A stretch of DNA of 64,000 nt from Burkholderia vietnamiensis LMG 10929 (GTDB lineage: Bacteria; Pseudomonadota; Gammaproteobacteria; Burkholderiales; Burkholderiaceae), in contig NZ_CP009630.1 in the NCBI RefSeq assembly GCF_000959445.1, positions 248,001 to 312,000 of the forward strand, given 5' to 3'. Of the stretch, positions 39,326 through 49,486 are shown one piece after another; position 1 is the first letter of the stretch, and every line of letters starts with the position of its first letter. Under the pieces are notes generated by a model. The model saw nothing but the letters and a program-made list of their open reading frames with translations. It did not search any database and was not told where the DNA came from. Made by a program: the position numbers and the translations under genes.

Positions 39326-40447
39326 TTACCCGAAGCGCACGCAATACACCGGCGGCAAATGCGCGGACACCTGACGCCAGTTCTCGCCGCCGTCGCCGGA
39401 CGTCCATAGCCCGCCCGTCGTCGACGCCATCGCGAGGTGCGTGCCGGTGTCGTCCACCGCGAGCCCGTGCCGATACACGAGGTCGTAGGCCGGCGCGGGC
39501 GGCAATCCGTTCGACAGGCTCTCGAAGCTGCGGCCGCCGTCGCGCGTGCGCGTGACGACGAAGCGGCCGTTCACCGGAATCCGGCACGCATCCTTCACGG
39601 CCGGCACGAACCAGGCCGTGTCGGGATCCTTCGGATGCACGGCGACCGCGAAGCCGAAGCTCGACGGCTGCGCGTCGATGCGCTGCCAGCGTGCGGCGCC
39701 ATCGGTCGAACGGAAGATCGCGCAATGATGCTGCGTCCACAGTACGTCGGGCGCGGCCGCGCACTGGACGACCCGATGCGGATCCTGCGCGTTGGGCTCG
39801 CCGCGCCGCTCGGGCGGCATGTAGTCCGCTTCCATCCCGTCGGCGCTGACGTGCCAGCTCGCGCCACCGTCGACGCTCTGCCAGACGCCGCCGCACGAGA
39901 TGCCGACCGTCAGATGTCGGCTGTCTCGCGGATCGACCATCACCGAATGGATGCCCGGCGCATCGTAGCCGCCGCCGAACCACTCGGCGCGTTCCGGGCG
40001 GTCCCACAGCGCACGGTTCAGCGCCCACGAGTCGCCGCCGTCGTCGGAGCGGAACAGCCCGCCCGGTATCGTGCCGGCCCACAGCACGCCGGGTTCGTCG
40101 GCGCCGCCGGGTTCCAGCGACCAGATCTGCTGAAGCGTCCACGGCGCGCGCGGCGCGGCGGGCGCTGCGGCATCCGTAGTGCCGGCGCCCGCGTCGGCCG
40201 GCTGCGGCGGATAGACGGGCACCGCGCATTCCTCCCATTCGTCCGCATCGGCACGCCTGCGATGCAGCTTGACCCCGAAATGGCCGAGATGGAGCACCGC
40301 ATACAGCGTGCCGTCGCGCGGATCGGCGAGCGTCATGCCGACCGGCTCGCCGATGAAGTGCGGCTCGCCGAGCGACCAGCCGCCGTCGCCGTCGGCGTGC
40401 AGCACGAACAGGCCCTTGCGGGTCGCGACGAGCAATCGGTCGTTCAT
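39326..40447 (-). CDS. BNR/sialidase-like beta-propeller protein
   Basis: A 373-residue protein of repeated beta-propeller blades marked by Asp-box motifs (RSDDGGDSW, QSVDGGASW, RSTDGAARW, RTRDGGRSF, TSGDGGENW). It resembles the family annotated as exo-alpha-sialidase or WD40/YVTN/BNR-like proteins. No signal peptide is visible, so a true sialidase role is unlikely. The start MNDRLLVATRKGLFVL follows AGGAG. It is encoded 55 bp after a MoaD/ThiS-like gene, a pairing I have seen in other proteobacteria, whose joint function is not known to me. Confidence 0.8.
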   Translation of the reverse strand: MNDRLLVATRKGLFVLHADGDGGWSLGEPHFIGEPVGMTLADPRDGTLYAVLHLGHFGVKLHRRRADADEWEECAVPVYPPQPADAGAGTTDAAAPAAPRAPWTLQQIWSLEPGGADEPGVLWAGTIPGGLFRSDDGGDSWALNRALWDRPERAEWFGGGYDAPGIHSVMVDPRDSRHLTVGISCGGVWQSVDGGASWHVSADGMEADYMPPERRGEPNAQDPHRVVQCAAAPDVLWTQHHCAIFRSTDGAARWQRIDAQPSSFGFAVAVHPKDPDTAWFVPAVKDACRIPVNGRFVVTRTRDGGRSFESLSNGLPPAPAYDLVYRHGLAVDDTGTHLAMASTTGGLWTSGDGGENWRQVSAHLPPVYCVRFG

Positions 40448-40502
40448 GTCCGGTGTCTCCTGTGGGCTCGGGCGCGGCTGGCTGCGCCGCGCATGCGCCC
40501 CG

Positions 40503-40772
40503 TTATCCGCCCGACAACGCCTGCACGACATAGACGCGGCTGGCGTCGTCGAGCGTATCGGACAAGTGTTGCCGGTCGCGTACCGGATGGCCGTCGATGA
40601 ACACCGACAGGTGCTTTCTCAGCGCACCCTGGTCGTCGACGATGTAGCCGCGCAGCCGCGGCTGCGCGGCGAAGGCCGTTTCCAGCGCGTCGCGCAGCGT
40701 GCGCGCGTCGATGTCGCGCTCGGGCATGTCGACATGCCGTTGAATCGATGCCGCGAAGAAGAGGTGTGCCAT
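40503..40772 (-). CDS. MoaD/ThiS family ubiquitin-like protein
   Basis: An 89-residue beta-grasp protein ending in Gly-Gly (ALSGG), the tail that MoaD/ThiS sulfur carriers need for adenylation and thiocarboxylation. The central IDGHPVRDRQHLSDTL segment also fits the fold. No molybdopterin synthase or thiamine gene lies nearby. Its partner is the BNR-repeat gene just downstream, so it may be a dedicated sulfur carrier or protein modifier rather than a housekeeping MoaD. Confidence 0.82.
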   Translation of the reverse strand: MAHLFFAASIQRHVDMPERDIDARTLRDALETAFAAQPRLRGYIVDDQGALRKHLSVFIDGHPVRDRQHLSDTLDDASRVYVVQALSGG

Positions 40773-40937
40773 GGCAGGGGCCGGCAGCAGCGTGCGGGGA
40801 ACGGTCTGTAGTTTAGGCGATCGTTCGGCAAATCGAGCAGGAGGAGCAGGACGAGCAGGGCATCAGCCCGCTTCACCGGGCCGGCCGGCGACGCCATGCG
40901 CTTGCTGCGCCGCGCAACGGCGGCGCGCGGCGCGGCG

Positions 40938-41336
40938 TTACGCGTACTTGTCACCGACCGTGCTGCGGATCGGGTAGGTGTCGTAGATGATCGTCATGCG
41001 CTCGATGCGTGCGGCGTCGTCGAATTCGAATACGTCGACGCACTCGAAGCGCACCGCCGAGCCGTCGTTCAATCCCCAGTCGTACACGAAATAGCCGGTG
41101 GCCCGACGTGCGCCGGTCGTGCTGACGCAGACGTCGATCGGCGTGATGCGGCTCTGGCCGGACGCCGCCGCGACTTTTTCGAAGAACGGCTGCGGCGTCA
41201 TCCAGCCCAGAAACGGCGAGAAGATGCGCGCATCGGGCGTGAACAACGCGCAGATCGCCGCGACGTCGCCGCGCTCGAGCGCCTTCAGGTAGGTATCGAC
41301 CTGCCGCGTGTATAGTGCGTCGGACGACGAAATCAT
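40938..41336 (-). CDS. NTF2-like/SnoaL-like protein
   Basis: A 132-residue protein of the nuclear transport factor 2 fold. A helix with YTRQVDTYLKALERGD is followed by LFTPDARIFSPFLG and a curved sheet containing YFVYDWGLNDG and FECVDVFEFDD. It is a small-molecule-binding or isomerase-like domain with unknown substrate. GGAG lies 7 bp before the ATG. It is divergent from the LysR gene, with 78 bp between the starts, so it is the likely target of that regulator. Confidence 0.8.
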   Translation of the reverse strand: MISSSDALYTRQVDTYLKALERGDVAAICALFTPDARIFSPFLGWMTPQPFFEKVAAASGQSRITPIDVCVSTTGARRATGYFVYDWGLNDGSAVRFECVDVFEFDDAARIERMTIIYDTYPIRSTVGDKYA

Positions 41337-41414
41337 GGTATTTCTCCGCTGATGATGGACCGGCCCGTCGCGACTGCCGTCGCGCGCCGGTTCCGCCACG
41401 ATAGCGACGCAGCG

Positions 41415-42356
41415 ATGACCGAACAAACGAATAATCCGCAACCCGGGTATGCGGCCGGCGCATACCCGCTGGCGGACCTGACGCGCGCATTGCCGCCGCT
41501 GACGGCGTTGCAGGCGTTCGTCGCCGCCGCCGAGCTCGGCAGCTTCAGCCGTGCGGCCGAGCATCTGTGCCGGACCCAGGGGGCGGTGAGCCGGCAGGTG
41601 CAGCAGCTCGAAGCGTATTACCGCTGTGCATTGTTCGTCCGCCATGCGTCGGGCTTGACGCTGACCGCCGAAGGCGGCGCGCTGCTGGCGGTGGCCGTCG
41701 ACGTGCTCGCCCGACTGGCGCGACACGCAGATGCGCACGCGCAGGCCGCGTCGGTCCTCACGCTGCGCGTGCCTTCCACGTTCGCGGTGCGCTGGCTGCT
41801 GCCGAGGCTCGCGGCGCTCAACCGTGCGTTGCCGCGCACCGAGCTGCGCATTCACACGTCGGCGGACGACACGCCGGATTTCACCGACGCCGGTTTCGAC
41901 GCGATCGTCGTGCGCGGCAGCGGAACCTGGGCGGGAATGGCGGCCGTGCCGCTGTTCGACGAATGCCTGACGCCGATGTGCACGCGCGAGGCCGCTGCGT
42001 CGTTGCACGCGATCGACGATCTCGCGCGGGCCACGCTGCTGCATCCGGCGCGCAACCGCGACGAATGGCGCTGCTGGCTGGACGCGGTCGGCGCGACGCA
42101 GATCGACCGCAGCGCTGGCCTCGTGCTCGATACGCTCGAACTGACGCTGACGGCCGCGGAGCAAGGGCACGGCGTCGCGATCGGCGATCCGCGCATGGCG
42201 GCCGACCGGCTGGCCGCCGGAACGCTCGTCACGCCGTTTCCGCAGGTGGTGCGCAACGGCCTCGGCTACTACCTGGTTCATCCGGTGCAGCGCGCCGCGC
42301 AGCCGGCGATTCGCGCGCTCGCCGATGCGCTCGCGCAGCTCGCGCGCGAGGACTGA
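41415..42356 (+). CDS. LysR-family transcriptional regulator
   Basis: A 313-residue LysR regulator. The N-terminal winged HTH contains LPPLTALQAFVAAAELGSFS and RAAEHLCRTQGAVSRQVQQL; the effector-binding domain (TLRVPSTFAVRWLLPRLAAL onward) is of the GcvA-like type. I chose the ATG at the MTEQT N-terminus; two ATGs 60-63 bp upstream are alternatives and none has a clear ribosome-binding site. It is transcribed away from the NTF2-like gene and probably regulates that gene and itself. The effector is unknown. Confidence 0.88.
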   Translation: MTEQTNNPQPGYAAGAYPLADLTRALPPLTALQAFVAAAELGSFSRAAEHLCRTQGAVSRQVQQLEAYYRCALFVRHASGLTLTAEGGALLAVAVDVLARLARHADAHAQAASVLTLRVPSTFAVRWLLPRLAALNRALPRTELRIHTSADDTPDFTDAGFDAIVVRGSGTWAGMAAVPLFDECLTPMCTREAAASLHAIDDLARATLLHPARNRDEWRCWLDAVGATQIDRSAGLVLDTLELTLTAAEQGHGVAIGDPRMAADRLAAGTLVTPFPQVVRNGLGYYLVHPVQRAAQPAIRALADALAQLARED

Positions 42357-42384
42357 CCGCTACGCAGGTGCGCCCGGTGGGCCG

Positions 42385-43074
42385 CTAAACGGGAATCGAG
42401 CGCCCGCGGATGCGGATCCCGAGCCGCACGATGCCGATCACCGCATTCGACAGCCACGTGAGCCATCGCGGCATTCCGCGCCGGCGGATGTCGAGCAGCA
42501 GCACGATGCGCACGTCGTCGCTGTCGTTCCATACCTCGTGCACGAACGTGTCGTCCCACAGCAGGAAGCGCCCTTCGTCGAGCCGGTATTCGCGGCCGTC
42601 GACCTTCAGCACGGCGGCGGGCGTGCCGTCCGCGCGCGTCGGCATCGACAGCACCAGGTAGCCGCGCAGGATGCCGCGAAACGGCCCGCGATGCGGCGGG
42701 ATGTGCTTGCCCGGCGCGAGGAACGACAACGATGCGGACAGCACGTCCGGCGACGTCGCGACGAGCGACTCGACCGTCGGGCAGCGCGACAGGTTGCGCG
42801 GGAACGGCTGACCGTAAGCCTGCATGATGAACATCCGCCAGTCGCGCGCGTCGTTGGCGGAGATGTCGCGCTGCTCGCGCATGATCTCGTGAAAGCGCGG
42901 GATGCGCGGCATGTCGCGCGCCACGGCCAACGCCTCTGCCTGGATGTCGCGCCATGCGCCAACGAAACGCACGGCATCGGGAAACGCGGCCGTGTCGAGC
43001 ACCGCGCTGCCGTCGATATGGCGGTCGTACAGCGTGCGAAGCAGGCCGGCTGCGTAGTCGTAAGCGACGGACAT
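42385..43074 (-). CDS. aspartyl/asparaginyl beta-hydroxylase-like dioxygenase
   Basis: A 229-residue Fe(II)/2-oxoglutarate dioxygenase of the aspartyl/asparaginyl hydroxylase (LpxO-like) family. The metal and cosubstrate residues are seen in HIPPHRGPFRGILRGYL (His and Arg) and DDTFVHEVWNDSDDVRIVLL (His and Arg). Unlike many LpxO proteins it lacks an N-terminal membrane helix, but it has a weakly hydrophobic C-terminal stretch (WLTWLSNAVIGIVRLGI) that might bind membrane. The substrate could be a lipid acyl chain or a protein side chain. An alternative GTG start lies 18 bp upstream. Confidence 0.83.
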   Translation of the reverse strand: MSVAYDYAAGLLRTLYDRHIDGSAVLDTAAFPDAVRFVGAWRDIQAEALAVARDMPRIPRFHEIMREQRDISANDARDWRMFIMQAYGQPFPRNLSRCPTVESLVATSPDVLSASLSFLAPGKHIPPHRGPFRGILRGYLVLSMPTRADGTPAAVLKVDGREYRLDEGRFLLWDDTFVHEVWNDSDDVRIVLLLDIRRRGMPRWLTWLSNAVIGIVRLGIRIRGRSIPV

Positions 43075-43562
43075 GATCGGAGGGCGATCCACGAGGTGTC
43101 GTCAGTCTGCCCCACGCGCGGTGGAGCGTGCGTTACGTGAGGTTACGCCCGCTGACGAAAGAATGACAGTGCGTTCGAGATGCGGCGCCGCGAATGAATG
43201 GCCACCATGCGTCGTCGGACCGGTGGTCATGCGCGCGCTCGTCGATTGGCGCAGCGATCGAATATGAAGCCGCAACGGCCAGGGGCCGCGACGTGCGTGG
43301 GCGGGTGCCCCGACGCCTGCATCGGCCCAGGTGCTGTCGCGCGCAGGTTTGCGACGCGCCGATCGGTGCGGCGGCGGCCGGTGTGGCCGGTAGAAGGGGG
43401 AAGGCGGGGATTCGGCGGAAGATCGCGACCTTGGCCGCCGTGCATAGGTACATGGGCACATCGACGATGCGGTAGCAGGCCGACGCCAGCCTGCTACCCG
43501 GTGCCGGCGCGAGCGCGTCCCGCGTCGGCGCTACGGCATCGAGCATGCCGTTCCCGGCATGC
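43075..43562. other. non-coding gap with two perfect hairpins
   Basis: About 490 bp with several overlapping Arg/Ala-rich ORFs, none of which looks like a protein. Two 10-bp perfect hairpins lie at its right side, behind the cytochrome gene. Confidence 0.4.
43471..43498. terminator. perfect 10-bp hairpin
   Basis: GGTAGCAGGC (43471-43480) pairs with 43489-43498 around an 8-nt loop, about 65 bp beyond the stop of the minus-strand cytochrome gene. It has no T-run. It could be a second termination or 3'-processing site. Confidence 0.4.
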
Positions 43563-43564
43563 TC
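43541..43564 (-). terminator. hairpin overlapping the cytochrome b561 stop codon
   Basis: GAGCATGCCG (43541-43550) pairs perfectly with 43555-43564 around a 4-nt loop, touching the stop codon of the minus-strand cytochrome gene. It is likely a terminator or 3' stabiliser, although no T-run follows. Confidence 0.5.
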
Positions 43565-44090
43565 ACCACGGCATCATCCGCTGCATGGTCTGGTCGCGCA
43601 GCACGAAGCGATGCGCGAGTGCGGCCGCGACGTGCAGACAGATGCCGGCGAACAGCACCCACGCGAGCACGCCGTGCACGTCGCCCATCGCGTGCCCGAA
43701 CTGCGATCCGGCTTCCGACAGCGCCGGCAGCGGCAGGACGCCGAGCAGCGTGACGGCCCATGCGCGCGACGACGCATTGATCCAGCCGAGCAGCGGCACG
43801 ACGATCAGCAGCGCATAGAGCGCGAAATGGGTGGCGCCGGACAACTTGCGCATCGTGGGCGACAGCGTGTCGGCGGGCGGGCGATGCCTCACGCGCCACA
43901 GCACGCGGCACACCATCGCGGCGACCAGCGCGGTGCCGACGAGCAGGTGTGCGGCGATCAAGCCGACCGGTTGCGTATCGCGATGCACGTCGGGCATCGT
44001 CCAGCCGATCAGGTACTGCGCGACGATGAGCGCCACGATCAACCAGTGAAGAAGACGTGCGACGACGTCATAGCGTGCGGGTGTGGACAT
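43563..44090 (-). CDS. cytochrome b561 family protein
   Basis: A 175-residue inner-membrane cytochrome with four transmembrane helices. Heme-ligand histidines are visible in RLLHWLIVAL (helix 1), AAHLLVG (helix 2) and DVHGVLAWVLFAGICLHVAAAL (helix 4). It probably transfers electrons between quinol and a periplasmic acceptor, as YodB/CybB-type proteins do (superoxide oxidation in E. coli CybB). The start at MSTPARYD has AGGAG 5 bp upstream; an upstream in-frame ATG adds five residues. It is a single gene. Confidence 0.88.
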   Translation of the reverse strand: MSTPARYDVVARLLHWLIVALIVAQYLIGWTMPDVHRDTQPVGLIAAHLLVGTALVAAMVCRVLWRVRHRPPADTLSPTMRKLSGATHFALYALLIVVPLLGWINASSRAWAVTLLGVLPLPALSEAGSQFGHAMGDVHGVLAWVLFAGICLHVAAALAHRFVLRDQTMQRMMPW

Positions 44091-44283
44091 GGAGGCTCCT
44101 GTCAAGGCGGTGGGGATCGTAGGTATCGACCGGATTCTACGGCGGGATCGTTAACGAAACATTAAGCGTTCGGCAGCGCGCGCCGCCGCCGGTCCGGCGC
44201 ATGACGCACCAGCTGCACGACGGCGTCGCCGCTCGAGCACCCCGCGCGCGAGACTGTCGTTCATCGTCGACGAGATACGGGAA

Positions 44284-45060
44284 TTACAGGTACGGCCGGA
44301 GCCAGCCGAGCCCTTCGGACGTGCCGGCCTTCGGGCGGTATTCGCAGCCGATCCAGCCGTCGTAGCCGAGCGCGTCGATCAGCGCGAACAGGTACGGGTA
44401 GTTCAGTTCGCCGACGTCGGGCTCGTGCCGCTCGGGTACGCCGGCGATCTGAATGTGGCCGATGCTCGCGAAGTCGCGCCTGAGCTTGGTCGCGAGGTCG
44501 CCTTCGACGATCTGGCAGTGATAGCAGTCGAACTGCACCTTCAGGTTCGGCGCGCCGACTTCCGCGCAGATCGCATGCGCATCGTCCTGGCGGTTCAGGA
44601 AATAGCCGGGCATGTCGCGCGGGTTGATCGGCTCGATCAGGATCGTGACGCCGTGCGCGGCGGCGGCCTGCGCCGCGTGGCGCAGGTTCGCGACGTAGGT
44701 GTCGCGCTGGCGCGCGCGGTCCGCGCCCGGCGCGACGATCCCGGCCATCACGTGCAGCTTCTTGTTGCCGAGCACGCGCGCATAGTCGAGCGCGCGGTCG
44801 ATGCCGCGGCGGAATTCGTCGTCGCGGCCCGGCAGCGACGCGATTCCGCGTTCGCCGGCGTCCCAGTCGCCGGGCGGCGCGTTGAACAGCGCCTGCTCGA
44901 GGTCATGCGCGTCGAGGCGCGCGCGGATGTCCTCGGCCGCGAAGTCGTACGGGAACAGATACTCGACGGCGCGAAAGCCGTCGTACGACGCGGCGGCGAA
45001 GCGTTCGAGGAACGCGTGCTCGGTGTACATCATCGACAGATTGGCGGCGAAGCGGGGCAT
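44284..45060 (-). CDS. hyi: hydroxypyruvate isomerase family protein
   Basis: A 258-residue TIM-barrel sugar isomerase, the typical length for Hyi/OtnI. Metal-site segments are visible: [17 protein letters not shown] (Glu), [16 protein letters not shown] (Asp/His), [21 protein letters not shown] (His/Glu region) and [16 protein letters not shown] (Glu). It interconverts hydroxypyruvate and tartronate semialdehyde, or 2-oxotetronates in the OtnI branch; the sequence alone does not settle this. It is encoded 136 bp downstream of the GlxA-family regulator in the same direction, next to serine/glycine catabolism genes, which fits a hydroxypyruvate-related role. Confidence 0.85.
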   Translation of the reverse strand: MPRFAANLSMMYTEHAFLERFAAASYDGFRAVEYLFPYDFAAEDIRARLDAHDLEQALFNAPPGDWDAGERGIASLPGRDDEFRRGIDRALDYARVLGNKKLHVMAGIVAPGADRARQRDTYVANLRHAAQAAAAHGVTILIEPINPRDMPGYFLNRQDDAHAICAEVGAPNLKVQFDCYHCQIVEGDLATKLRRDFASIGHIQIAGVPERHEPDVGELNYPYLFALIDALGYDGWIGCEYRPKAGTSEGLGWLRPYL

Positions 45061-45196
45061 GGCAACGGGTCCAGGAAGTGAATGGGGCGGGGCACAGGGC
45101 GCCCCGCGTCGAATGTCGGTTCAGCGGTTCACGAGCCGCGCGCCGCTCGTGCACGCGCGATCGCATGCGCGCACAACCAAACGGCAGGCGCGCCGG

Positions 45197-46276
45197 TCAG
45201 TCCGGGATGTCTTCGACTGAATCGGCAACGGCAACGGCATCGGCCGCCACGCCGGCGTCCACGGCTTCGCCGCCGCGCTCGCGATAGGCGGCCGGCGGCA
45301 CGCCGAACTGCTTGCGGAATTCGCGGCCAAGGTGCGACGCGTCGGCGAACCCGCAACTCGACGCGATATCGGCGACGGTGCGGTCGGAGCTGGTCAGCAG
45401 CCACGCGGCGGTGCGCAGCCGCACCTGCTTCGCGAACGCCTGCGGGCTCTTGCCGGTTTCGGCCTTGAACAGCCGCTCGAGCTGGCGCGTCGACATGTCG
45501 AGCTTGCAGGCGAGCTCCTCGAGCGGCAGCGCGCGCCCGACGTGCTGTTCCATCAGAAGAATCGCGCGCTTGACCTTCGGATGCGTGGCCGGCTCGAGTC
45601 CCGGCGGATGCGGTTGCGGCGCATTGCCCTTCTGCATCTCGCCGACCAGCAGGATGCGCAGCGCCTTCTGCACGGTCGCATGGTCGAAATGGCGCAGCAG
45701 GATCGCGGCGGCGACGTCGATCGACGCGCGCCCGCCCGAGCACGTGATGCGGCGCCGGTCGATCACGAACAGGCGATCGGCGATCAGCATGTCGGGGTCG
45801 GCGTTCGGAAAGCGTTCGACGAAATCCCAGTAATGGAACCAGCTGACGCAGGTGCGATAGCCGTCGAGCACGTTCGCGCGCATCAGCGTGAACACGCCGG
45901 TGCAGATGCCGACCACCGTCGCGCCGCCCGCGGCCGAGCGGCGGATGAACTCCAGCGTGTCGGGGCCGGCTTGCGGCCCCGAATGCAGCAGCCCGCCGAC
46001 CACGACCACGTAGTCGAACGGCTCGGCGTTCTCGAAGGTTTCCCACGGCGTGATCTGGATCCCGCAGCTCGCCCGCACCGGCGCGAGCGTCTCGCCGATC
46101 ACGCTCCACGCGCAGCGCACCGGCTTGCTGTAGTCGCCGTCGTCGGCGGACAGCCGCAGCATGTCGACGAACCCCGAAAAGGCCGTGAGCGTGAAGTTCG
46201 GCAGCAGCACGATGCCGAAGCGGATGCGCTGCGGCGCCGGTTCGGCGAGGGGGGAAGCGGGTACGTCGGATGTCAT
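45197..46276 (-). CDS. GlxA-family regulator, SouR/GbdR-like, divergent from the sarcosine operon
   Basis: A 359-residue regulator with an N-terminal DJ-1/PfpI sensor domain ([38 protein letters not shown] with the elbow Cys). The C-terminus is an AraC-type HTH ([40 protein letters not shown]). The ATG was chosen at MTSDVPASP; an upstream in-frame ATG adds 34 residues. It is transcribed divergently from sdaA-soxBDAG-folB with 241 bp between, so it is the likely activator of that operon in response to sarcosine or betaine, as SouR and GbdR are in pseudomonads. The effector assignment is inferred. Confidence 0.85.
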   Translation of the reverse strand: MTSDVPASPLAEPAPQRIRFGIVLLPNFTLTAFSGFVDMLRLSADDGDYSKPVRCAWSVIGETLAPVRASCGIQITPWETFENAEPFDYVVVVGGLLHSGPQAGPDTLEFIRRSAAGGATVVGICTGVFTLMRANVLDGYRTCVSWFHYWDFVERFPNADPDMLIADRLFVIDRRRITCSGGRASIDVAAAILLRHFDHATVQKALRILLVGEMQKGNAPQPHPPGLEPATHPKVKRAILLMEQHVGRALPLEELACKLDMSTRQLERLFKAETGKSPQAFAKQVRLRTAAWLLTSSDRTVADIASSCGFADASHLGREFRKQFGVPPAAYRERGGEAVDAGVAADAVAVADSVEDIPD

Positions 46277-46517
46277 CGCGGTCAATCTCGTCACGCCCGG
46301 AAGGCGGGTCTCAGTCGTTTCACTCTGCGCGCGGGCACGGCGCCCGACTTGTGTTTTTGCGTCGCCAACCATCGTCAAAACGCATTTTCCTGCCGTCCTG
46401 CGTGGGGCTTGGCGGCGCTATCCCACGCCGATGCCGTTTTTGTTCTATCGGCCGATTTTACGCTTTGATGTACTGACGCCAACGACATTTCACGTACGCC
46501 TACCCAGAGGAAGCCAG
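46277..46517. promoter_or_regulatory. divergent promoter region with an imperfect dyad
   Basis: 241 bp between the GlxA-type regulator and sdaA. An imperfect inverted repeat, TTTTGCG at 46355-46361 and CGTCAAAA at 46373-46380, is centred about 150 bp upstream of sdaA, a reasonable place for an AraC-type activator site. No strong sigma-70 hexamers are evident. Confidence 0.35.
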
Positions 46518-47903
<1,386 letters not shown>

Positions 47904-47918
47904 CGAAGGATCACTAAC

Positions 47919-49163
47919 ATGAGCCGCTACTCGATATTCAGCCTGTTCCGCAACGGCCTCTCGTATCACGAGAACTGGGAGAAGCAGTGGAAGAGCCCGG
48001 AACCGAAGAAGGAATACGACGTCGTGATCGTCGGCGGCGGCGGCCACGGCCTCGCGACCGCGTACTACCTCGCGAAGGAGCACGGCATCACCAACGTCGC
48101 GATCCTCGAGAAGGGCTGGATCGGCGGCGGCAACACCGCGCGCAACACGACGATCGTGCGCTCGAACTATCTGTGGGACGAATCGGCCGCGCTGTACGAG
48201 AAGGCGATGAAGCTGTGGGAGGGCCTGTCGCAGGATCTCAACTACAACGTGATGTTCAGCCAGCGCGGCGTGATGAACCTAGCGCACACGCTGCAGGACG
48301 TGCGTGACACCGAGCGGCGCGTCAACGCGAACCGGCTGAACGGCGTCGATGCCGAATTCCTCACGCCGGCCCAGGTCAAGGAAATCGAGCCGACCATCAA
48401 CCTGAACAGCCGCTACCCGGTGCTCGGCGCGTCGATCCAGCGCCGCGCGGGCGTCGCGCGTCACGACGCGGTGGCCTGGGGCTTCGCGCGCGGCGCCGAC
48501 CGCGCCGGCGTCGACATCATCCAGAACTGCCAGGTGACGGGCATTCGCCGCGAAGGCGGCGCGGTGGTCGGCGTCGATACGGTGAAGGGCTTCATCAAGG
48601 CGAAGAAGGTCGCGGTGGTGGCCGCCGGCAACACGACGACGCTCGCCGACATGGCCGGCGTGCGCCTGCCGATCGAGAGCCACCCGCTGCAGGCGCTCGT
48701 GTCCGAGCCGATCAAGCCGGTGGTCAACTCGGTGATCATGTCGAACGCGGTGCATGCGTACATCAGCCAGTCCGACAAGGGCGACCTCGTGATCGGCGCG
48801 GGCATCGATCAATACACGGGCTTCGGCCAGCGCGGCAGCTTCCACATCATCGAAGGCACGCTGCAGGCGATCATCGAGATGTTCCCGGTGTTCTCGCGCG
48901 TGCGGATGAACCGTCAGTGGGGCGGCATCGTCGACGTATCGCCGGACGCCTGCCCGATCATCAGCAAGACCGACGTGAAGGGCCTCTATTTCAACTGCGG
49001 ATGGGGCACCGGCGGCTTCAAGGCGACGCCGGGCTCGGGCTGGGTGTTCGCGCACACGATCGCGCGCGACGAACCGCATCCGCTGAACGCGCCGTTCGCG
49101 CTCGACCGCTTCTATACGGGCCACCTGATCGACGAGCACGGCGCCGCCGCCGTGGCGCACTGA
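47919..49163 (+). CDS. soxB: heterotetrameric sarcosine oxidase, beta subunit
   Basis: A 414-residue FAD-dependent subunit of the DAO superfamily. The dinucleotide fold is [18 protein letters not shown] at about residues 35-52. His182 in [10 protein letters not shown] matches the region where FMN is attached covalently in characterised enzymes. The C-terminal [15 protein letters not shown] segment closes the FAD site. It demethylates sarcosine to glycine, producing hydrogen peroxide and one-carbon units that the alpha subunit loads onto tetrahydrofolate. It is encoded between sdaA and soxD with short gaps. Confidence 0.95.
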   Translation: MSRYSIFSLFRNGLSYHENWEKQWKSPEPKKEYDVVIVGGGGHGLATAYYLAKEHGITNVAILEKGWIGGGNTARNTTIVRSNYLWDESAALYEKAMKLWEGLSQDLNYNVMFSQRGVMNLAHTLQDVRDTERRVNANRLNGVDAEFLTPAQVKEIEPTINLNSRYPVLGASIQRRAGVARHDAVAWGFARGADRAGVDIIQNCQVTGIRREGGAVVGVDTVKGFIKAKKVAVVAAGNTTTLADMAGVRLPIESHPLQALVSEPIKPVVNSVIMSNAVHAYISQSDKGDLVIGAGIDQYTGFGQRGSFHIIEGTLQAIIEMFPVFSRVRMNRQWGGIVDVSPDACPIISKTDVKGLYFNCGWGTGGFKATPGSGWVFAHTIARDEPHPLNAPFALDRFYTGHLIDEHGAAAVAH

Positions 49164-49189
49164 TCCCGACCACCATTGGAGAAACCAAC

Positions 49190-49486
49190 ATGTTGCTGAT
49201 CGAATGTCCGTGGTGCGGGCCGCGCGCCGAATCCGAGTTCACGTGCGGCGGCGAAGCCGACATCGTGCGCCCGGTCGCTAACGAGAACATGACCGACCGC
49301 GAATGGGGCGAGTACGTGTTCATGCGCGAGAACAAGCGCGGGCTGCACCGCGAGCAGTGGCTGCACACGCAGGGTTGCCGCCGCTGGTTCAAGGTGACGC
49401 GCGATACGGTCACCTACGAAATCAAAGGTTACGAAAAGTTCGGCGGGGCCGCCGGTCACGCACACGAAGAGGGCACGAGCAAATGA
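49190..49486 (+). CDS. soxD: heterotetrameric sarcosine oxidase, delta subunit
   Basis: A 98-residue zinc-binding subunit. The N-terminal LIECPWCGPRAESEF and the later HTQGCRRWF provide the Cys/His ligands of the structural zinc. The start is at the ATG after TTGGAG. Its stop overlaps the soxA start (ATGA), which indicates coupled translation. Confidence 0.94.
   Translation: MLLIECPWCGPRAESEFTCGGEADIVRPVANENMTDREWGEYVFMRENKRGLHREQWLHTQGCRRWFKVTRDTVTYEIKGYEKFGGAAGHAHEEGTSK

Noticed and set aside
43133..43546. ORFs on both strands in the gap beside cytochrome b561
   Set aside because: Mutually overlapping, Arg/Ala-rich, without starts or motifs; the region holds hairpins instead.
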